Part shown: positions 17,006 to 27,376 of the stretch, in pieces
How the letters are laid out: each line of letters opens with the position of its first letter
Numbering within the stretch: the first letter of the stretch is position 1
Origin: Streptomyces sp. CA-210063
GTDB lineage: Bacteria; Actinomycetota; Actinomycetes; Streptomycetales; Streptomycetaceae
Direction: 5' to 3'
DNA length: 64,000 nt
Assembly: GCF_024612015.1 (NCBI RefSeq)
Contig: NZ_CP102512.1
Coordinates: forward strand, 3,844,001-3,908,000
Notes under the pieces: generated by a model
Told to the model about the DNA's origin: nothing
What the model saw: only the letters and a program-made list of their open reading frames with translations
The model's database searches: none
Position numbers and translations under genes: made by a program

Positions 17006-18226
17006 TCACCCTTCCCGGAGCGAAACGACAACCGCCTTGCTCATCGGACTCCCACTCTGGCTCATCTGAACGTGCCCGACCCCGATCACCCGGTCGCTCC
17101 CCGGCAGCCGCGCCAGCTCGTCCACCCAGAGCGACTGCCGGGAGTCCTCGCGAACCCCACCCTCGTCCGGCAGCCGAGACCACGTGATCCTGCCGCACGT
17201 ACCGTCCGCGGCGAGATACCGATTCCTGTCCAGGAACAGCCCCTTGGACCCGTCCCCCAACACCGGCACCCGCTCGGCACAGTCCTCCGGGGCCGCCGCC
17301 TGATCCACCCAACGCTTCCCGTCCCAGCGGATACGTACCGCCTCGTCGTCGGGCTCGTCCTCGACCTCACCGTGGTTGAAGGAGTGCGACCCGTACGCGC
17401 GTACGTCGTCCACAGCGAGGGCGACGACGAGGTCGAGCGACGCGCCGGGCTCGGGCGGCACCAGCTCCGGGAAGCGGTACGCGGGCCTCTCGGTCCGCTC
17501 CCACGAACGCCCGTCCCAGTGCACGGCGACGGGCTGGGTCAGCTCGGTCTCGCCGACGCCGGCCGCCGCGTCGGTGTCCCGATACCCCACGGCCCACAGG
17601 TCGTCCGCCGCCACGCCGTCGAGGGAGGCGACACCGCCGACGGGCAGGGTCATGACGGTCCACCGGGTGCCGTCCCAGTGCTGGGCCCGGTCCTCGCCGA
17701 CGACGGCCCAGACGTCGTCCGGACCGAAGGCCTTGAGATCGACGAGCCGCCCGCTCGGCAGCGACTCCAGCGCGGACCAGGACGTGCCGTCCCAGCGAAC
17801 GATCCGCGTCTGAGCCTGGCTGCAGTAACCGACGGACGCGGTCACCCAGACCCCACCGGACCCGACCGCGTCCAGCCGGGCCTCCATCACGTCCGTGCCC
17901 ATGCCGTCCGGAAAGGGCTGCTCCCGCCAGTCCGAGCCGTCGTGGCGCAGGAGGAACTGCTCCCGCTCCCCGCCCGAACCCTCCCGGCTCCCGTACGCCC
18001 AGATGTCGTCCTCGGCGACCACGGCCAGGTCCCCCAGGGTCGCGGCCCCGTCGAGAATCCGGTCGTACGACCAGGACTTGTCCTTCTTCGCGGAGCCGCC
18101 GGACGATCCTCCGGACGCCTTCCCGGACTCCTCCGCGCGCTCCGGCGAACCGCCCAGCGCCCCGCACCCGGCCACGGCGAAGGTGAGCGAGGCGACCAGC
18201 GCCACCACGGTCCCGCGCGTACGCAC
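17006..18226 (-). CDS. Secreted lipoprotein with beta-propeller-like W-x-DG-x-W repeats
   Basis: A 406-residue lipoprotein from GTG 18224-18226 (GAGGGA upstream): hydrophobic signal VVALVASLTFAVAGC with a lipobox ending VAGC, then a Gly/Ser linker. The body repeats a blade-like unit: DDIWAYGS, GGVWVTAS, DDVWAVVGE, DDLWAVGYR, each followed by a W-DG-W strand (RWDGTSWSALESLP, HWDGTRWTVM, HWDGRSWERTE, RWDGKRWVDQA). This reads as a four-to-six bladed propeller on the outer membrane face, probably for binding. It is not a recognised enzyme. It converges on the dprE operon. Confidence 0.75.
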   Translation of the reverse strand: MRTRGTVVALVASLTFAVAGCGALGGSPERAEESGKASGGSSGGSAKKDKSWSYDRILDGAATLGDLAVVAEDDIWAYGSREGSGGEREQFLLRHDGSDWREQPFPDGMGTDVMEARLDAVGSGGVWVTASVGYCSQAQTRIVRWDGTSWSALESLPSGRLVDLKAFGPDDVWAVVGEDRAQHWDGTRWTVMTLPVGGVASLDGVAADDLWAVGYRDTDAAAGVGETELTQPVAVHWDGRSWERTERPAYRFPELVPPEPGASLDLVVALAVDDVRAYGSHSFNHGEVEDEPDDEAVRIRWDGKRWVDQAAAPEDCAERVPVLGDGSKGLFLDRNRYLAADGTCGRITWSRLPDEGGVREDSRQSLWVDELARLPGSDRVIGVGHVQMSQSGSPMSKAVVVSLREG

Positions 18227-18264
18227 GCGCCTCCCTCGTACCCCGCCCCGCGCAGCGGTTGGCG

Positions 18265-18846
18265 TCAGTGTGCCGGAAGCGTCGTGTCCCCCACCGGCGC
18301 CCCCGCCTGCGGCGGAACGACGGTCCCGCCGAACACGAACTCGCGCAGCTTGCGCCAGACTCCGTCGGCGCCCTGCTCGTAGAGCGCGAAGCCGGTGCAG
18401 GGCCACTGGGCCTCGTAGTCGGCGAGCGCCTCGAACGCCCGGTCCATCGCCTCCTCGGCGATGCCGTGCGCCACCGTGACATGCGGGTGGTACGGGAAGT
18501 TCAGCTCGCGCGCCACCGGCCCCGAGGCGTCCCGGACCTGCTTCTGCAACCAGGTGCAGGCCTCGGCCCCCTCGACGACCTGCACGAACACGACAGGCGA
18601 CAGCGGGCGGAACGTTCCCGTGCCGGACAGCCGCATCGGGAAGGGCCGGCCGGCCGCCGCGACCTCGACGAGGTGCGCCTCGATCGCCGGCAGTTCGGCG
18701 TCCTCGACCTCGGTCGGCGGCAGCAGCGTGACATGCGTGGGGATGCCGTGAGCCGCGGCGTCGCCGAAGCCCGCGCGCCGCTCCTGGAGCTGGCTGCCGT
18801 GGGGCTCCGGGACCGCGATCGACACACCGATCGTTACGGTCCCCAC
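18265..18846 (-). CDS. 2H phosphoesterase / 2'-5' RNA ligase-family protein
   Basis: A 193-residue protein with the two HxT motifs that define the superfamily: THVTLLPP (His38) and PHVTVAHG, about 80 residues apart. Relatives act on 2',3'-cyclic or 2'-5' phosphodiesters. The length is typical. It lies just downstream of trpS on the same strand, with 183 bp between them that holds no clear terminator, so read-through is possible. Confidence 0.87.
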   Translation of the reverse strand: MGTVTIGVSIAVPEPHGSQLQERRAGFGDAAAHGIPTHVTLLPPTEVEDAELPAIEAHLVEVAAAGRPFPMRLSGTGTFRPLSPVVFVQVVEGAEACTWLQKQVRDASGPVARELNFPYHPHVTVAHGIAEEAMDRAFEALADYEAQWPCTGFALYEQGADGVWRKLREFVFGGTVVPPQAGAPVGDTTLPAH

Positions 18847-19029
18847 GTCGTCTCCTGTCGTCGTGTCATGCGAGTTGTCGTATGTCCTTGTTGGTCGCGG
18901 TCCGTCGCGCCGGCTATCGACTGTACGGCCACGGCGGTGTTCCGGGCAGGCGCAGCGGGAGTGATGTGCGGCGCTGTCGGTGGTGCGAACGGTGGTGCGA
19001 GCGGCGCTCGGGGCCGAGGTGGTGCGGGT

Positions 19030-20757
<1,728 letters not shown>

Positions 20758-20765
<8 letters not shown>

Positions 20766-21654
20766 GCCGGACGAGGAAGGCAGGGACCGGCATCGCGAGA
20801 GGGGCCGGGACCGGAACCCGGACCGGGCCGACGGGGTCACGGAGAGTGATGAGCGTGCCGTCCGGCTGCCCGAGGAGCTACGGGCGCTCGGGCGGTCGCT
20901 GGACCGGCCTGGGACCGACGGGGACGAGACCATGGTCGAGCGGGTCCTGCAACAGATACTCGCCGAGGGAGTACCGGCCCCGGTGGCCGAGCCACCCGGG
21001 CCGGGCGAGCGGCTGCGGGCGGTGCGCCGGTGGGCCCGGCTCCGCCTGCGCGTGCTCACCGCCGCGCTGTGCGGGCTGCTCACGGCCCTCGTCCTCACCC
21101 CTCCGGTGCGGGCGGCGGTGGCGGACTGGTTCCACTTCGGCGGGGTCGAGGTGCGGTACGACCCGTCGGCGACCCCTTCGCCAGGAGCGGCGGTGCCGGG
21201 CTGCCCGGACCCGGTCTCGCTCGCCGAGGCCGGGCGCCGGGCGGGGTTCGCTCCGCTCGTGCCGGGCGCGCTGGGCACTCCGGACGCCGTGTCCGTGACC
21301 CGTGCGCCGAAGGACCGCTTCGTGATCACCCTCTGCTGGGACGAGCGGGGCCGGACCGTCCGGATCGACGAGTACGCGGCTCTGCTGGCGCCCGGGTACG
21401 CCAAGAGCGTGGCGGGCCGGCAGGAGCTGGAGTGGATCGAGCTGAGCGGGGGCACGTACGACTACGCGTTGTGGTTCCCCGAGCCGCATCTCCTGCGCTT
21501 CTGGATGACGCCCGAGGACGGCTCCCTTTTCACCCGCTCCGAGCGTACCGCGGGGCCCACGCTGCTGTGGGTCCACAACGACGAGTTCACGCTGCGGCTG
21601 GAGGGCGTGGAGTCGAAGACTCGGGCGCGGGAGATCGCGGAGTCGTTGGAGTAG
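20758..21654 (+). CDS. Membrane-spanning protein, probable anti-sigma partner
   Basis: A 298-residue protein from GTG 20758, preferred over GTG 20749 or ATG 20752 because GGAGG (20745-20749) is then 8 bases away. A charged cytoplasmic N-terminal half of about 100 residues precedes one membrane helix (LRVLTAALCGLLTALVLTPP) and an extracytoplasmic domain of about 180 residues with two cysteines (GCPDPVS and TLCWDERG). This topology and the 8-base overlap with the sigma gene are what an anti-sigma regulator would show, but I see no ZAS zinc motif, so the role is inferred. Confidence 0.7.
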
Positions 21655-21693
21655 GGGCGGCCCGCATTCCCTCGACATCGGTCCCGCCGGGGT

Positions 21694-21723
21694 GGGAACC
21701 CCGGCGGTTCGAGCGGTGTACCA
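21694..21723 (+). promoter_or_regulatory. ECF-type promoter of the downstream secreted-protein gene (copy 2)
   Basis: GGGAACC (21694-21700), 15 bp, then GTGTACCA (21716-21723): the same boxes and spacing as at 20109-20138, while the intervening bases mostly differ. This marks the 21779 gene as a target of the adjacent sigma factor. Confidence 0.75.
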
Positions 21724-21778
21724 GAAGTGACACCGCGAGTGCGGGAGGGCCGCACCGAGATCGATCGGGGGGTGTCGG

Positions 21779-22525
21779 ATGCGTGGACTGCGACAACTGA
21801 CGGCGATGGTGGGCGCGTTGATCACGGCTTTCGCCCTGCTCCTGCTGGGGGCACCGCCTTCGGCGGCCGGCGGACCGACCAGCGTGCTGCTGGCCTCACC
21901 GACCAGCCACCGGACGGCTTCGCTGCACGGCACACAGGAGGAGTACGGCCGCCTGGAGAAGCTTCTCGCTCCAGCGGGCTCCGAGCTCGACCGGAGCCGG
22001 GAGGAGGCTCCGGAGTGGGGAAGGGAGGGCATATGGGGAGAGCAGATCAGCGACATGGTCAATGTGACATGGATGGCCCATGACGTGACGCCCTGGCGGG
22101 TGGACCGGGTGTACACGGCCGCGCCGGACCCACAGAACGTCTGGATCCACACGACGCTGGGCATGGGGGACGGCACCGACACCCGGGGCAATGGCGTCTG
22201 GCACAGGGCGAAGCAGCCGGAGGAGCTGAGGAAGCTGCTCGTGGACCTCGGCGTCTTGGGCAACGCCCCGGGCGACCCGGCGCAGGGCAGGCTTCCGTCG
22301 ACGCAGGCACCCGCCGAGGCCCGGGCCGACACCGATGAGAAGACCGTCGGCGACAAGGCCGCAGCGAGCGCACCCGACCTGGCCGACAGCGCCCGGTGGG
22401 CTATACCCGCCTTGGGTCTGGGCCTGCTCCTTGGTTCCGGCGCCACGCTGCTGCTACGCCGAGCGGCGGCCCGACACAAGCCAGGACCGCCGCATGGGCC
22501 TCGTCAGGAGCTGATCGACGCGTGA
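21779..22525 (+). CDS. Secreted, C-terminally membrane-anchored protein of unknown function (sigma target)
   Basis: A 248-residue protein. A signal peptide ends near APPSAAGG; an extracytoplasmic domain of about 150 residues follows (with NVTWMAHDVTPWRVDRVYTA and NVWIHTTLGMGDGTDTRGNG), then an Ala/Asp-rich spacer, a membrane helix (WAIPALGLGLLLGSGATLLL) and a basic tail. I recognise no catalytic family. The ECF-type promoter upstream, and its position after the sigma and membrane genes, suggest an envelope-stress output. Confidence 0.75.
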   Translation: MRGLRQLTAMVGALITAFALLLLGAPPSAAGGPTSVLLASPTSHRTASLHGTQEEYGRLEKLLAPAGSELDRSREEAPEWGREGIWGEQISDMVNVTWMAHDVTPWRVDRVYTAAPDPQNVWIHTTLGMGDGTDTRGNGVWHRAKQPEELRKLLVDLGVLGNAPGDPAQGRLPSTQAPAEARADTDEKTVGDKAAASAPDLADSARWAIPALGLGLLLGSGATLLLRRAAARHKPGPPHGPRQELIDA

Positions 22526-22618
22526 GCGAAGGGTGAGCGGGGAGGGCGGAGGGCGGAGCCGGCGGTCGACCGGCGGCTGAGGGCCAGTCGCTGATATGGC
22601 CAGTCGCCGGTGGCCGGT

Positions 22619-22646
22619 GGCCGACGCCTGAGGAGGGGCGTCGGCC
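22619..22646 (-). terminator. Terminator hairpin after glyA
   Basis: A 10-bp stem (GGCCGACGCC / GGCGTCGGCC) with an 8-base loop, 11 bases beyond the glyA stop at 22658. Confidence 0.75.
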
Positions 22647-22657
22647 GGGCGGCGGGG

Positions 22658-24106
22658 TCAGCCGAGGTCGATCTCCGGGTACAGCGGGAAGCCGGCGACG
22701 AGGTCGGTGGCTCGGCGGGAGATCTCGTCGGCGACCTTCGGGTCGAGGACGTGCTGGGCCTTGGAGGGGGCGCCCGACTTGGTGGTGCCGGACTCGGTGG
22801 TGGTGAGGACGCGGTCGATGAGGCCGGCGACCTCGTCCATCTCCGCGGTGCCCAGACCACGCGTGGTCAGCGCGGGCGTACCGATGCGGATGCCGGAGGT
22901 GTACCAGGCGCCGTTCGGGTCGGCCGGGATGGCGTTGCGGTTGGTGACGATGCCGGAGTCGAGCAGCGCGGCCTCGGCCTGACGGCCGGTGAGGCCGTAG
23001 GAGGTGGCGACATCGATCAGGTTGAGGTGGTTGTCGGTGCCGCCGGTCACCAGGGTCGCGCCCCGGCGCATCAGGCCTTCCGCCAGCGCGCGGGAGTTGT
23101 CGACGATGCGCTGGGCGTAGTCCTGGAAGGCGGGCCGGCGGGCCTCAGCGAGGGCGACGGCCTTGGCTGCCATGACGTGCGGAAGAGGGCCGCCGAGGAC
23201 CATCGGGCAGCCGCGGTCGACCTGGTCCTTGAGGGAGTCGTCGCACAGGACCATGCCGCCGCGCGGGCCGCGCAGCGACTTGTGGGTGGTCGTGGTGACG
23301 ATCTGGGCGTGCGGTACCGGGTCGAAGTCGCCGGTGAGGACCTTGCCGGCGACAAGGCCCGCGAAGTGCGCCATGTCCACCATGAGCGTGGCGCCGACCT
23401 CGTCGGCGATCTCGCGCATGATCCGGAAGTTCACGAGACGGGGGTAGGCGGAGTACCCGGCGACGATGATCAGCGGCTTGAAGTCACGGGCGGAGGTGCG
23501 CAGGGCCTCGTAGTCGATGAGGCCGGTGGCGGGGTCGGTGCCGTAGGAGCGCTGGTCGAACATCTTGCCGGAGATGTTCGGGCGGAAGCCGTGGGTGAGG
23601 TGGCCGCCGGCGTCCAGGGACATGCCGAGCATGCGCTGGTTGCCGAAAGCCTGGCGGAGCTCGGCCCAGTCGGCCTCGGAGAGGTCGTTGACCTGGCGGG
23701 CGCCGGCCTTCTCCAGGGCGGGGACCTCGACGCGCTGGGCGAGGACCGACCAGAAGGCGACGAGGTTGGCGTCGATACCGGAGTGCGGCTGGACATAGGC
23801 GTGGCGGGCGCCGAAGAGTTCCTTGGCGTGCTCGGCGGCGAGGGACTCGACGGTGTCGACATTGCGACAGCCGGCGTAGAAGCGGCGGCCGATGGTGCCC
23901 TCGGCGTACTTGTCGCTGAACCAGTTGCCCATGGCCAGCAGGGTGGCCGGGGAGGCGTAGTTCTCGGAGGCGATCAGTTTGAGCATCTCGCGCTGGTCGG
24001 CGACCTCCTGGCCGATGGCGTCGGCCACACGCGGCTCGACGGCGCGGATCACATCGAGGGCGGCACGGAAGGCGGTGGACTCGTTGGAGAGGGGCTCAGC
24101 TGACAT
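22658..24106 (-). CDS. glyA: Serine hydroxymethyltransferase (long form)
   Basis: A 482-residue PLP enzyme interconverting serine plus tetrahydrofolate with glycine plus 5,10-methylene-THF, the main source of one-carbon units for purines and thymidylate. The Schiff-base lysine is in [15 protein letters not shown], substrate-site motifs include [13 protein letters not shown] and NKYAEG-like [16 protein letters not shown], and the C-terminal region is [13 protein letters not shown]. It is about 60 residues longer than common bacterial GlyA, a form I associate with actinomycetes. GGAGGT lies four bases upstream of the ATG, and a ZTP riboswitch occupies the leader. Confidence 0.96.
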   Translation of the reverse strand: MSAEPLSNESTAFRAALDVIRAVEPRVADAIGQEVADQREMLKLIASENYASPATLLAMGNWFSDKYAEGTIGRRFYAGCRNVDTVESLAAEHAKELFGARHAYVQPHSGIDANLVAFWSVLAQRVEVPALEKAGARQVNDLSEADWAELRQAFGNQRMLGMSLDAGGHLTHGFRPNISGKMFDQRSYGTDPATGLIDYEALRTSARDFKPLIIVAGYSAYPRLVNFRIMREIADEVGATLMVDMAHFAGLVAGKVLTGDFDPVPHAQIVTTTTHKSLRGPRGGMVLCDDSLKDQVDRGCPMVLGGPLPHVMAAKAVALAEARRPAFQDYAQRIVDNSRALAEGLMRRGATLVTGGTDNHLNLIDVATSYGLTGRQAEAALLDSGIVTNRNAIPADPNGAWYTSGIRIGTPALTTRGLGTAEMDEVAGLIDRVLTTTESGTTKSGAPSKAQHVLDPKVADEISRRATDLVAGFPLYPEIDLG

Positions 24107-24143
24107 GGGGACCTCCGGACGTTGCGTTCAGCGTTCACGGTAC

Positions 24144-24240
24144 GGCCCAGGCGCACGGCACTCATCTTTCCCGGGCCGCTCCCCGATGGTCCGTCCCATC
24201 CCAGCGCGCCAGTCACGACCCACCGGTCACCCTATCGGGC
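24144..24240 (-). promoter_or_regulatory. ZTP (pfl) riboswitch in the glyA leader
   Basis: Read on the minus strand, the leader contains GGGTCGTGACTGGCG (24221 down to 24207), then a variable stem, CGGGGAGCG, and finally GTGCGCCTGGGC close to the ribosome-binding site. These match the conserved blocks of the pfl/ZTP aptamer in the right order. ZTP/ZMP accumulates when 10-formyl-THF runs low, and binding turns on folate genes. The aptamer ends 37 bases before the ATG, so translation or attenuation control is possible. Confidence 0.85.
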
Positions 24241-24323
24241 GGCCGCGAGCTCCGGGCCGGGACGTCCACCATGCGAACCACGAGAAGAGACAGGGCGGGA
24301 GACAGAGCGGGCGACAGCGCGCG

Positions 24324-25508
24324 TCAGAGGATCACGTGCGGGAGGAAGCGGGCGTACTCGTCCGTGATCAGGCCCGAGGACTCGCGGATGCCGAGGCCGG
24401 CGGACTCGTCCTCGACGACCCAGGCGCCGAGGACGACGTGGTTGCCGTCAAAGGTCGGGAGGGGGGACAACTCCTGGTAGCAGCAGGGTTCTCCGCGCAG
24501 GACGGGGGCGGTGCCCGGGTCGTGGAGGGTGACGCCGGCGCCCTCGCGGCCGAGGAGGGGCTTGGCGACATAACCGGCGGTGGTGGCCAGTTCGCGGGGG
24601 CCGTCGAGATAGGCGGGGAGGAGGTTGGGGTGGCCGGGGTACAGCTCCCAGAGGATCGCGAGGAGGGCCTTGTTGCTGAGGAGCATCTTCCAGGCGGGCT
24701 CGATCCACATCGTGGTCCCGGTGCCACCGCCGTTGTCGAGGGTGGCGAGGACGTGCGGGGCGAAGCGGTCGGTGGTGAGCCACTCCCAGGGATAGAGCTT
24801 GAAGATGCTGCGGATGAAGCGGAGCTTCTTGTCGACGAAGCGCTCGGAGAGGCGGTCCCAGCCGATGTCCTCCATGGAGATCCAGTCGGTGTCGAGGCCG
24901 GCCTGTTCGGCGGTTTCCTTCAGGTAGGCGACCGTCATCAGATCCTCGCCGAGCTCGTCGCCGGCGGAGTGCGCGAAGTAGAGGGGGTTGCCCGGCGGGA
25001 GGAGGGGGGACTGCTTCTTCCAGGTGTCGACGAGGCGTTCGTGGAGGGAGTTCCACTGGTCGGCGCCCGGGAAGCGTTCCTCCATCCAGAACCACTGGGG
25101 GCCGGCCGCCTCGACGAGCGAGGTCGGGGTGTCGGCGTTGTACTCCAGCAGTTTGGCGGGGCCGGTTCCGTCGTAGCGGAGGTCGAAGCGGCCATAGACA
25201 GAGGGCAGTTCGGCCCGCCTGCGCCACGCCTCGGCGACGAGGTCGGCGAGGCGCGGGTCGGTGATGCCGAGGTCGGCGAAGCGGTCCTGCTCGACGATGT
25301 GCGCGGCGGCGGCCAGGCACATGCCGTGCAGTTCCTCGACGACCTCTTCCAGCGCCTCGACCTCGGGGAGGGAGAAGACGTAGTACGCGCTCTCGTCCCA
25401 GTACGGGCGCAGGGAACCGTCCGGGTGGCGGGTCAGGGGGTAGATGAGCCCCTGTTCCTCGACGGTCTCCTGCCAGCCCGGCCGGGGTTCGATGGTGCGG
25501 CGTTCCAT
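24324..25508 (-). CDS. Glutathionylspermidine synthase-like ATP-grasp protein (YgiC/YjfC type)
   Basis: A 394-residue protein aligning with the synthetase half of glutathionylspermidine synthase. It has the family landmarks YYVFSLPEVEALEE, GRFDLRYDGTGPAKLLEYNADTPTSLVEAA, FVDKKLRFIRSIFKLYPWEWL, IEPAWKMLLSNKALLAILWE and AKPLLGREGAGV (ATP-binding). There is no amidase half, as in E. coli YgiC/YjfC, whose peptide-ligase substrate is unknown. The lipoprotein gene at 25530 lies 21 bp upstream on the same strand, an operon reminiscent of ygiB-ygiC. Confidence 0.88.
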   Translation of the reverse strand: MERRTIEPRPGWQETVEEQGLIYPLTRHPDGSLRPYWDESAYYVFSLPEVEALEEVVEELHGMCLAAAAHIVEQDRFADLGITDPRLADLVAEAWRRRAELPSVYGRFDLRYDGTGPAKLLEYNADTPTSLVEAAGPQWFWMEERFPGADQWNSLHERLVDTWKKQSPLLPPGNPLYFAHSAGDELGEDLMTVAYLKETAEQAGLDTDWISMEDIGWDRLSERFVDKKLRFIRSIFKLYPWEWLTTDRFAPHVLATLDNGGGTGTTMWIEPAWKMLLSNKALLAILWELYPGHPNLLPAYLDGPRELATTAGYVAKPLLGREGAGVTLHDPGTAPVLRGEPCCYQELSPLPTFDGNHVVLGAWVVEDESAGLGIRESSGLITDEYARFLPHVIL

Positions 25509-25529
25509 GGCTCTGACTCGTCCGCCGGG

Positions 25530-25904
25530 TCAGCCGCCGCTGGAGCCGGAGCCCGAGCAGCCGAAGCCGTCCCGGTCGACGGCCTCGCTGCGGCTGAAGG
25601 TGCCGTAGTCGGCCCGGCCGCCGCTGACGTCCGAGTCGTAGTACCAGGCGGCGTCGACCGAACCGGTCCGGCTCCTGTTGCCGCTGCTGTTGCTCTTGCG
25701 GTTCTTGCCGTACGACGAAGAGGTGGAACCCGAATTGCAGTTCTTGTCGGCGATGATCTTGTAGCCGTTGGCGTAGTCGTAGCTGTCGCGGTCCACGCAA
25801 CGGCGGTCCGGATCGGAACCGCAGGAGGTCAGGGCCGCCGCGACGACGCCCATCCCACCGAGTACGACCGTGCTGGACCGCAGCCGCCTGCGCTGTTCTC
25901 CCAT
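25530..25904 (-). CDS. Small lipoprotein paired with the YgiC-like enzyme
   Basis: A 124-residue protein from ATG 25902-25904 (GGGGGAG six bases upstream). A signal peptide with lipobox LTSC is followed by CVDRDSYDYANGYKIIADKNC, which spaces two cysteines about 20 apart, and a Ser/Gly/Asn-rich low-complexity region ending GFGCSGSGSSGG. Its position directly before the ATP-grasp gene parallels E. coli YgiB (a DUF1190 lipoprotein) and YgiC; whether it is a true homologue needs a profile search. Confidence 0.75.
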   Translation of the reverse strand: MGEQRRRLRSSTVVLGGMGVVAAALTSCGSDPDRRCVDRDSYDYANGYKIIADKNCNSGSTSSSYGKNRKSNSSGNRSRTGSVDAAWYYDSDVSGGRADYGTFSRSEAVDRDGFGCSGSGSSGG

Positions 25905-25991
25905 GTGTGCTCCCCCGTCGGGCTCAGACGGCCCGTTGTCCCCGGGCCGGTTCGCGATGCGGTACGCGATGGCCGACCGCGACGTGTCCAT

Positions 25992-26508
25992 GCGTTATCG
26001 GCGCTCAGACTAGTGATCGATTCCTTGGAGGGGCCAATCGGGTGGGGCGGGTGCGTCGAGGGGGAAGCCGGCGTCCACGGAGGTGATCATCCGGTCGGGG
26101 TCCCGGGGAGTTCCGGTGGTCAGGGCAGAGCAGGGCCGTGCACGGGGCGTCGAGGGTGCCTGTCCAGGTGTGTTCCGGCGGGGTAGCGGTGGTCGTCAGG
26201 CCGTGGACCCCGCAGGACCGGTCGGTACCGCCCTTCGCCGCGACGGTCTCCGCGATGAGCGGGGGTGGCAGCACCAGCAACCCGAGCCGTAGCCGCGGCG
26301 CGAGCGACTTGCCGGTTGTGCCGATGTACATCACGTGGTCAGGGTCCAGGCCCTGCAACGCCCCGACCAACGACCCAGACGGGTGGTTGGCGAAGGGAGT
26401 GGCAAACCACCCGAAGGGATGAAAATGCGGGGGAAGGGGGCCGACCGTACGCTGAAATGTGGTGCGCCGGAGCACCGGGTCGCTGGAGCGCACCGCGGAG
26501 GTGACGCG
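25992..26508. other. Intergenic region with a decayed regulator fragment
   Basis: About 500 bp between the lipoprotein and the 26509 gene. Apart from the MocR-like fragment on the minus strand, I see no intact gene. GGAGG (26497-26501) is the ribosome-binding site of the next gene. Confidence 0.6.
26200..26380 (-). pseudogene. Remnant of a MocR/PdxR-type GntR-aminotransferase regulator
   Basis: The minus-strand frame reads SLVGALQGLDPDHVMYIGTT and continues GKSLAPRLRLGLLVLPPPLI, then AETVAAKGGTDRS. This is the PLP-lysine region of the class-I aminotransferase domain of MocR regulators (usual form VVYLGTASKTLAPGLRLGW). Neither the upstream helix-turn-helix domain nor the downstream third of the domain is present in any frame nearby, so it is a fragment of about 60 codons. 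Confidence 0.7.
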
Positions 26509-27288
26509 ATGCCCAGTCATGCCGGAAGAGCCGCCGTCGGAGCGGTGGCGGTCTGCACCGCGGCGGCAGCGGCCCTCTTCCTCTCCCCCACACCGGCGTA
26601 CGCGGACCACGTGGATGACCCGTCCGCGCAGGAACTCTCCGACCGGGCGCAGGAAGCGCTGCAGGACGCGAAGTCGGTCCGCCTCGCACTCACCGACAAG
26701 AGCGCGGGCACGGAGACCAGTTCCACACAGCCGACCTCGATGGATCTCGCGCTCGACCAGGACGGCAACTGCGCCGGTTCCCTGGACATGGGCAGGGACG
26801 GCGGCAGCGTCGAGATCGTCAAACAGGACGACGAGGTCTGGATGAAGCCGGACGCCGACTTCTGGAAGGCCCAGATCCCCGGCGCCGAGGGCGAGGCGGC
26901 CGCCGAGCTCTTCAAGAACCGCTACATCCACGGCTCCACGTCCGACGCCCTCCTCAAGGGCATGGCCGACACCTGCGACCTCAATGCCTTCCAGGAGGGG
27001 CTCACCGATGACGACTCCGACGAGGCCGCGCCCCTGAAGAAGGGCGACGAAACCACCGTCGACGGCGACGAGGTCGTCCCCGTCTCCCAGACGGAGGACG
27101 GTGAGACCACCACCCTCCACATCACCACCGACTCCGACCACCACCTGGTCAAGGCCACCACGAAGGGCGACGGCTCCGACATCACCATGACCTTCACCGA
27201 CTACGACGAGCCGGTCCCCTCCGAGACCCCTTCGGCAGACGACTCGATCGACGTCTCGAAGCTCCAGAGCGAACTGGAGAAGATCTGA
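26509..27288 (+). CDS. Secreted protein, LppX/LprG-like fold suspected
   Basis: A 259-residue protein with a signal peptide (AAVGAVAVCTAAAAALFLSP, cleavage near AYA-DH). The mature part has a pattern seen in the LppX/LprG-type lipoproteins of actinomycetes: SDRAQEALQDAKSVRLALTD, then SLDMGRDGGSVEIVKQDDEVWMKPD with a DFWKAQ stretch, and late strands TLHITTDSDHHLVKATTKGD. There is no lipobox cysteine, so it may be released. Members of that fold bind lipids, but this assignment is from pattern only. GGAGG sits 7 bases before the ATG. Confidence 0.65.
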   Translation: MPSHAGRAAVGAVAVCTAAAAALFLSPTPAYADHVDDPSAQELSDRAQEALQDAKSVRLALTDKSAGTETSSTQPTSMDLALDQDGNCAGSLDMGRDGGSVEIVKQDDEVWMKPDADFWKAQIPGAEGEAAAELFKNRYIHGSTSDALLKGMADTCDLNAFQEGLTDDDSDEAAPLKKGDETTVDGDEVVPVSQTEDGETTTLHITTDSDHHLVKATTKGDGSDITMTFTDYDEPVPSETPSADDSIDVSKLQSELEKI

Positions 27289-27356
27289 GCCACGGTCCAC
27301 GCCCGCCGGGCGAGGCCTCGGCGACATCCGGCATTGCGTCGACATCCGGTTTTCCC

Positions 27357-27370
27357 TTGACTAAAGTCAA
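27357..27370 (+). promoter_or_regulatory. MarR-type operator overlapping the promoter of the MarR-GNAT gene
   Basis: Palindrome TTGACTAAAGTCAA, six-bp perfect arms around AA, ends six bases before the ATG. TTGACT also resembles a -35 box, so bound protein would block RNA polymerase or translation start; autoregulation is likely. Confidence 0.65.
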
Positions 27371-27376
27371 AGGAAT

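Noticed and set aside
26381..27345. Minus-strand frame antisense to the 26509 gene, extending the MocR fragment upstream
   Set aside because: Beyond the MocR-like stretch it shows no family similarity and lies opposite a gene with a signal peptide and good codon bias.
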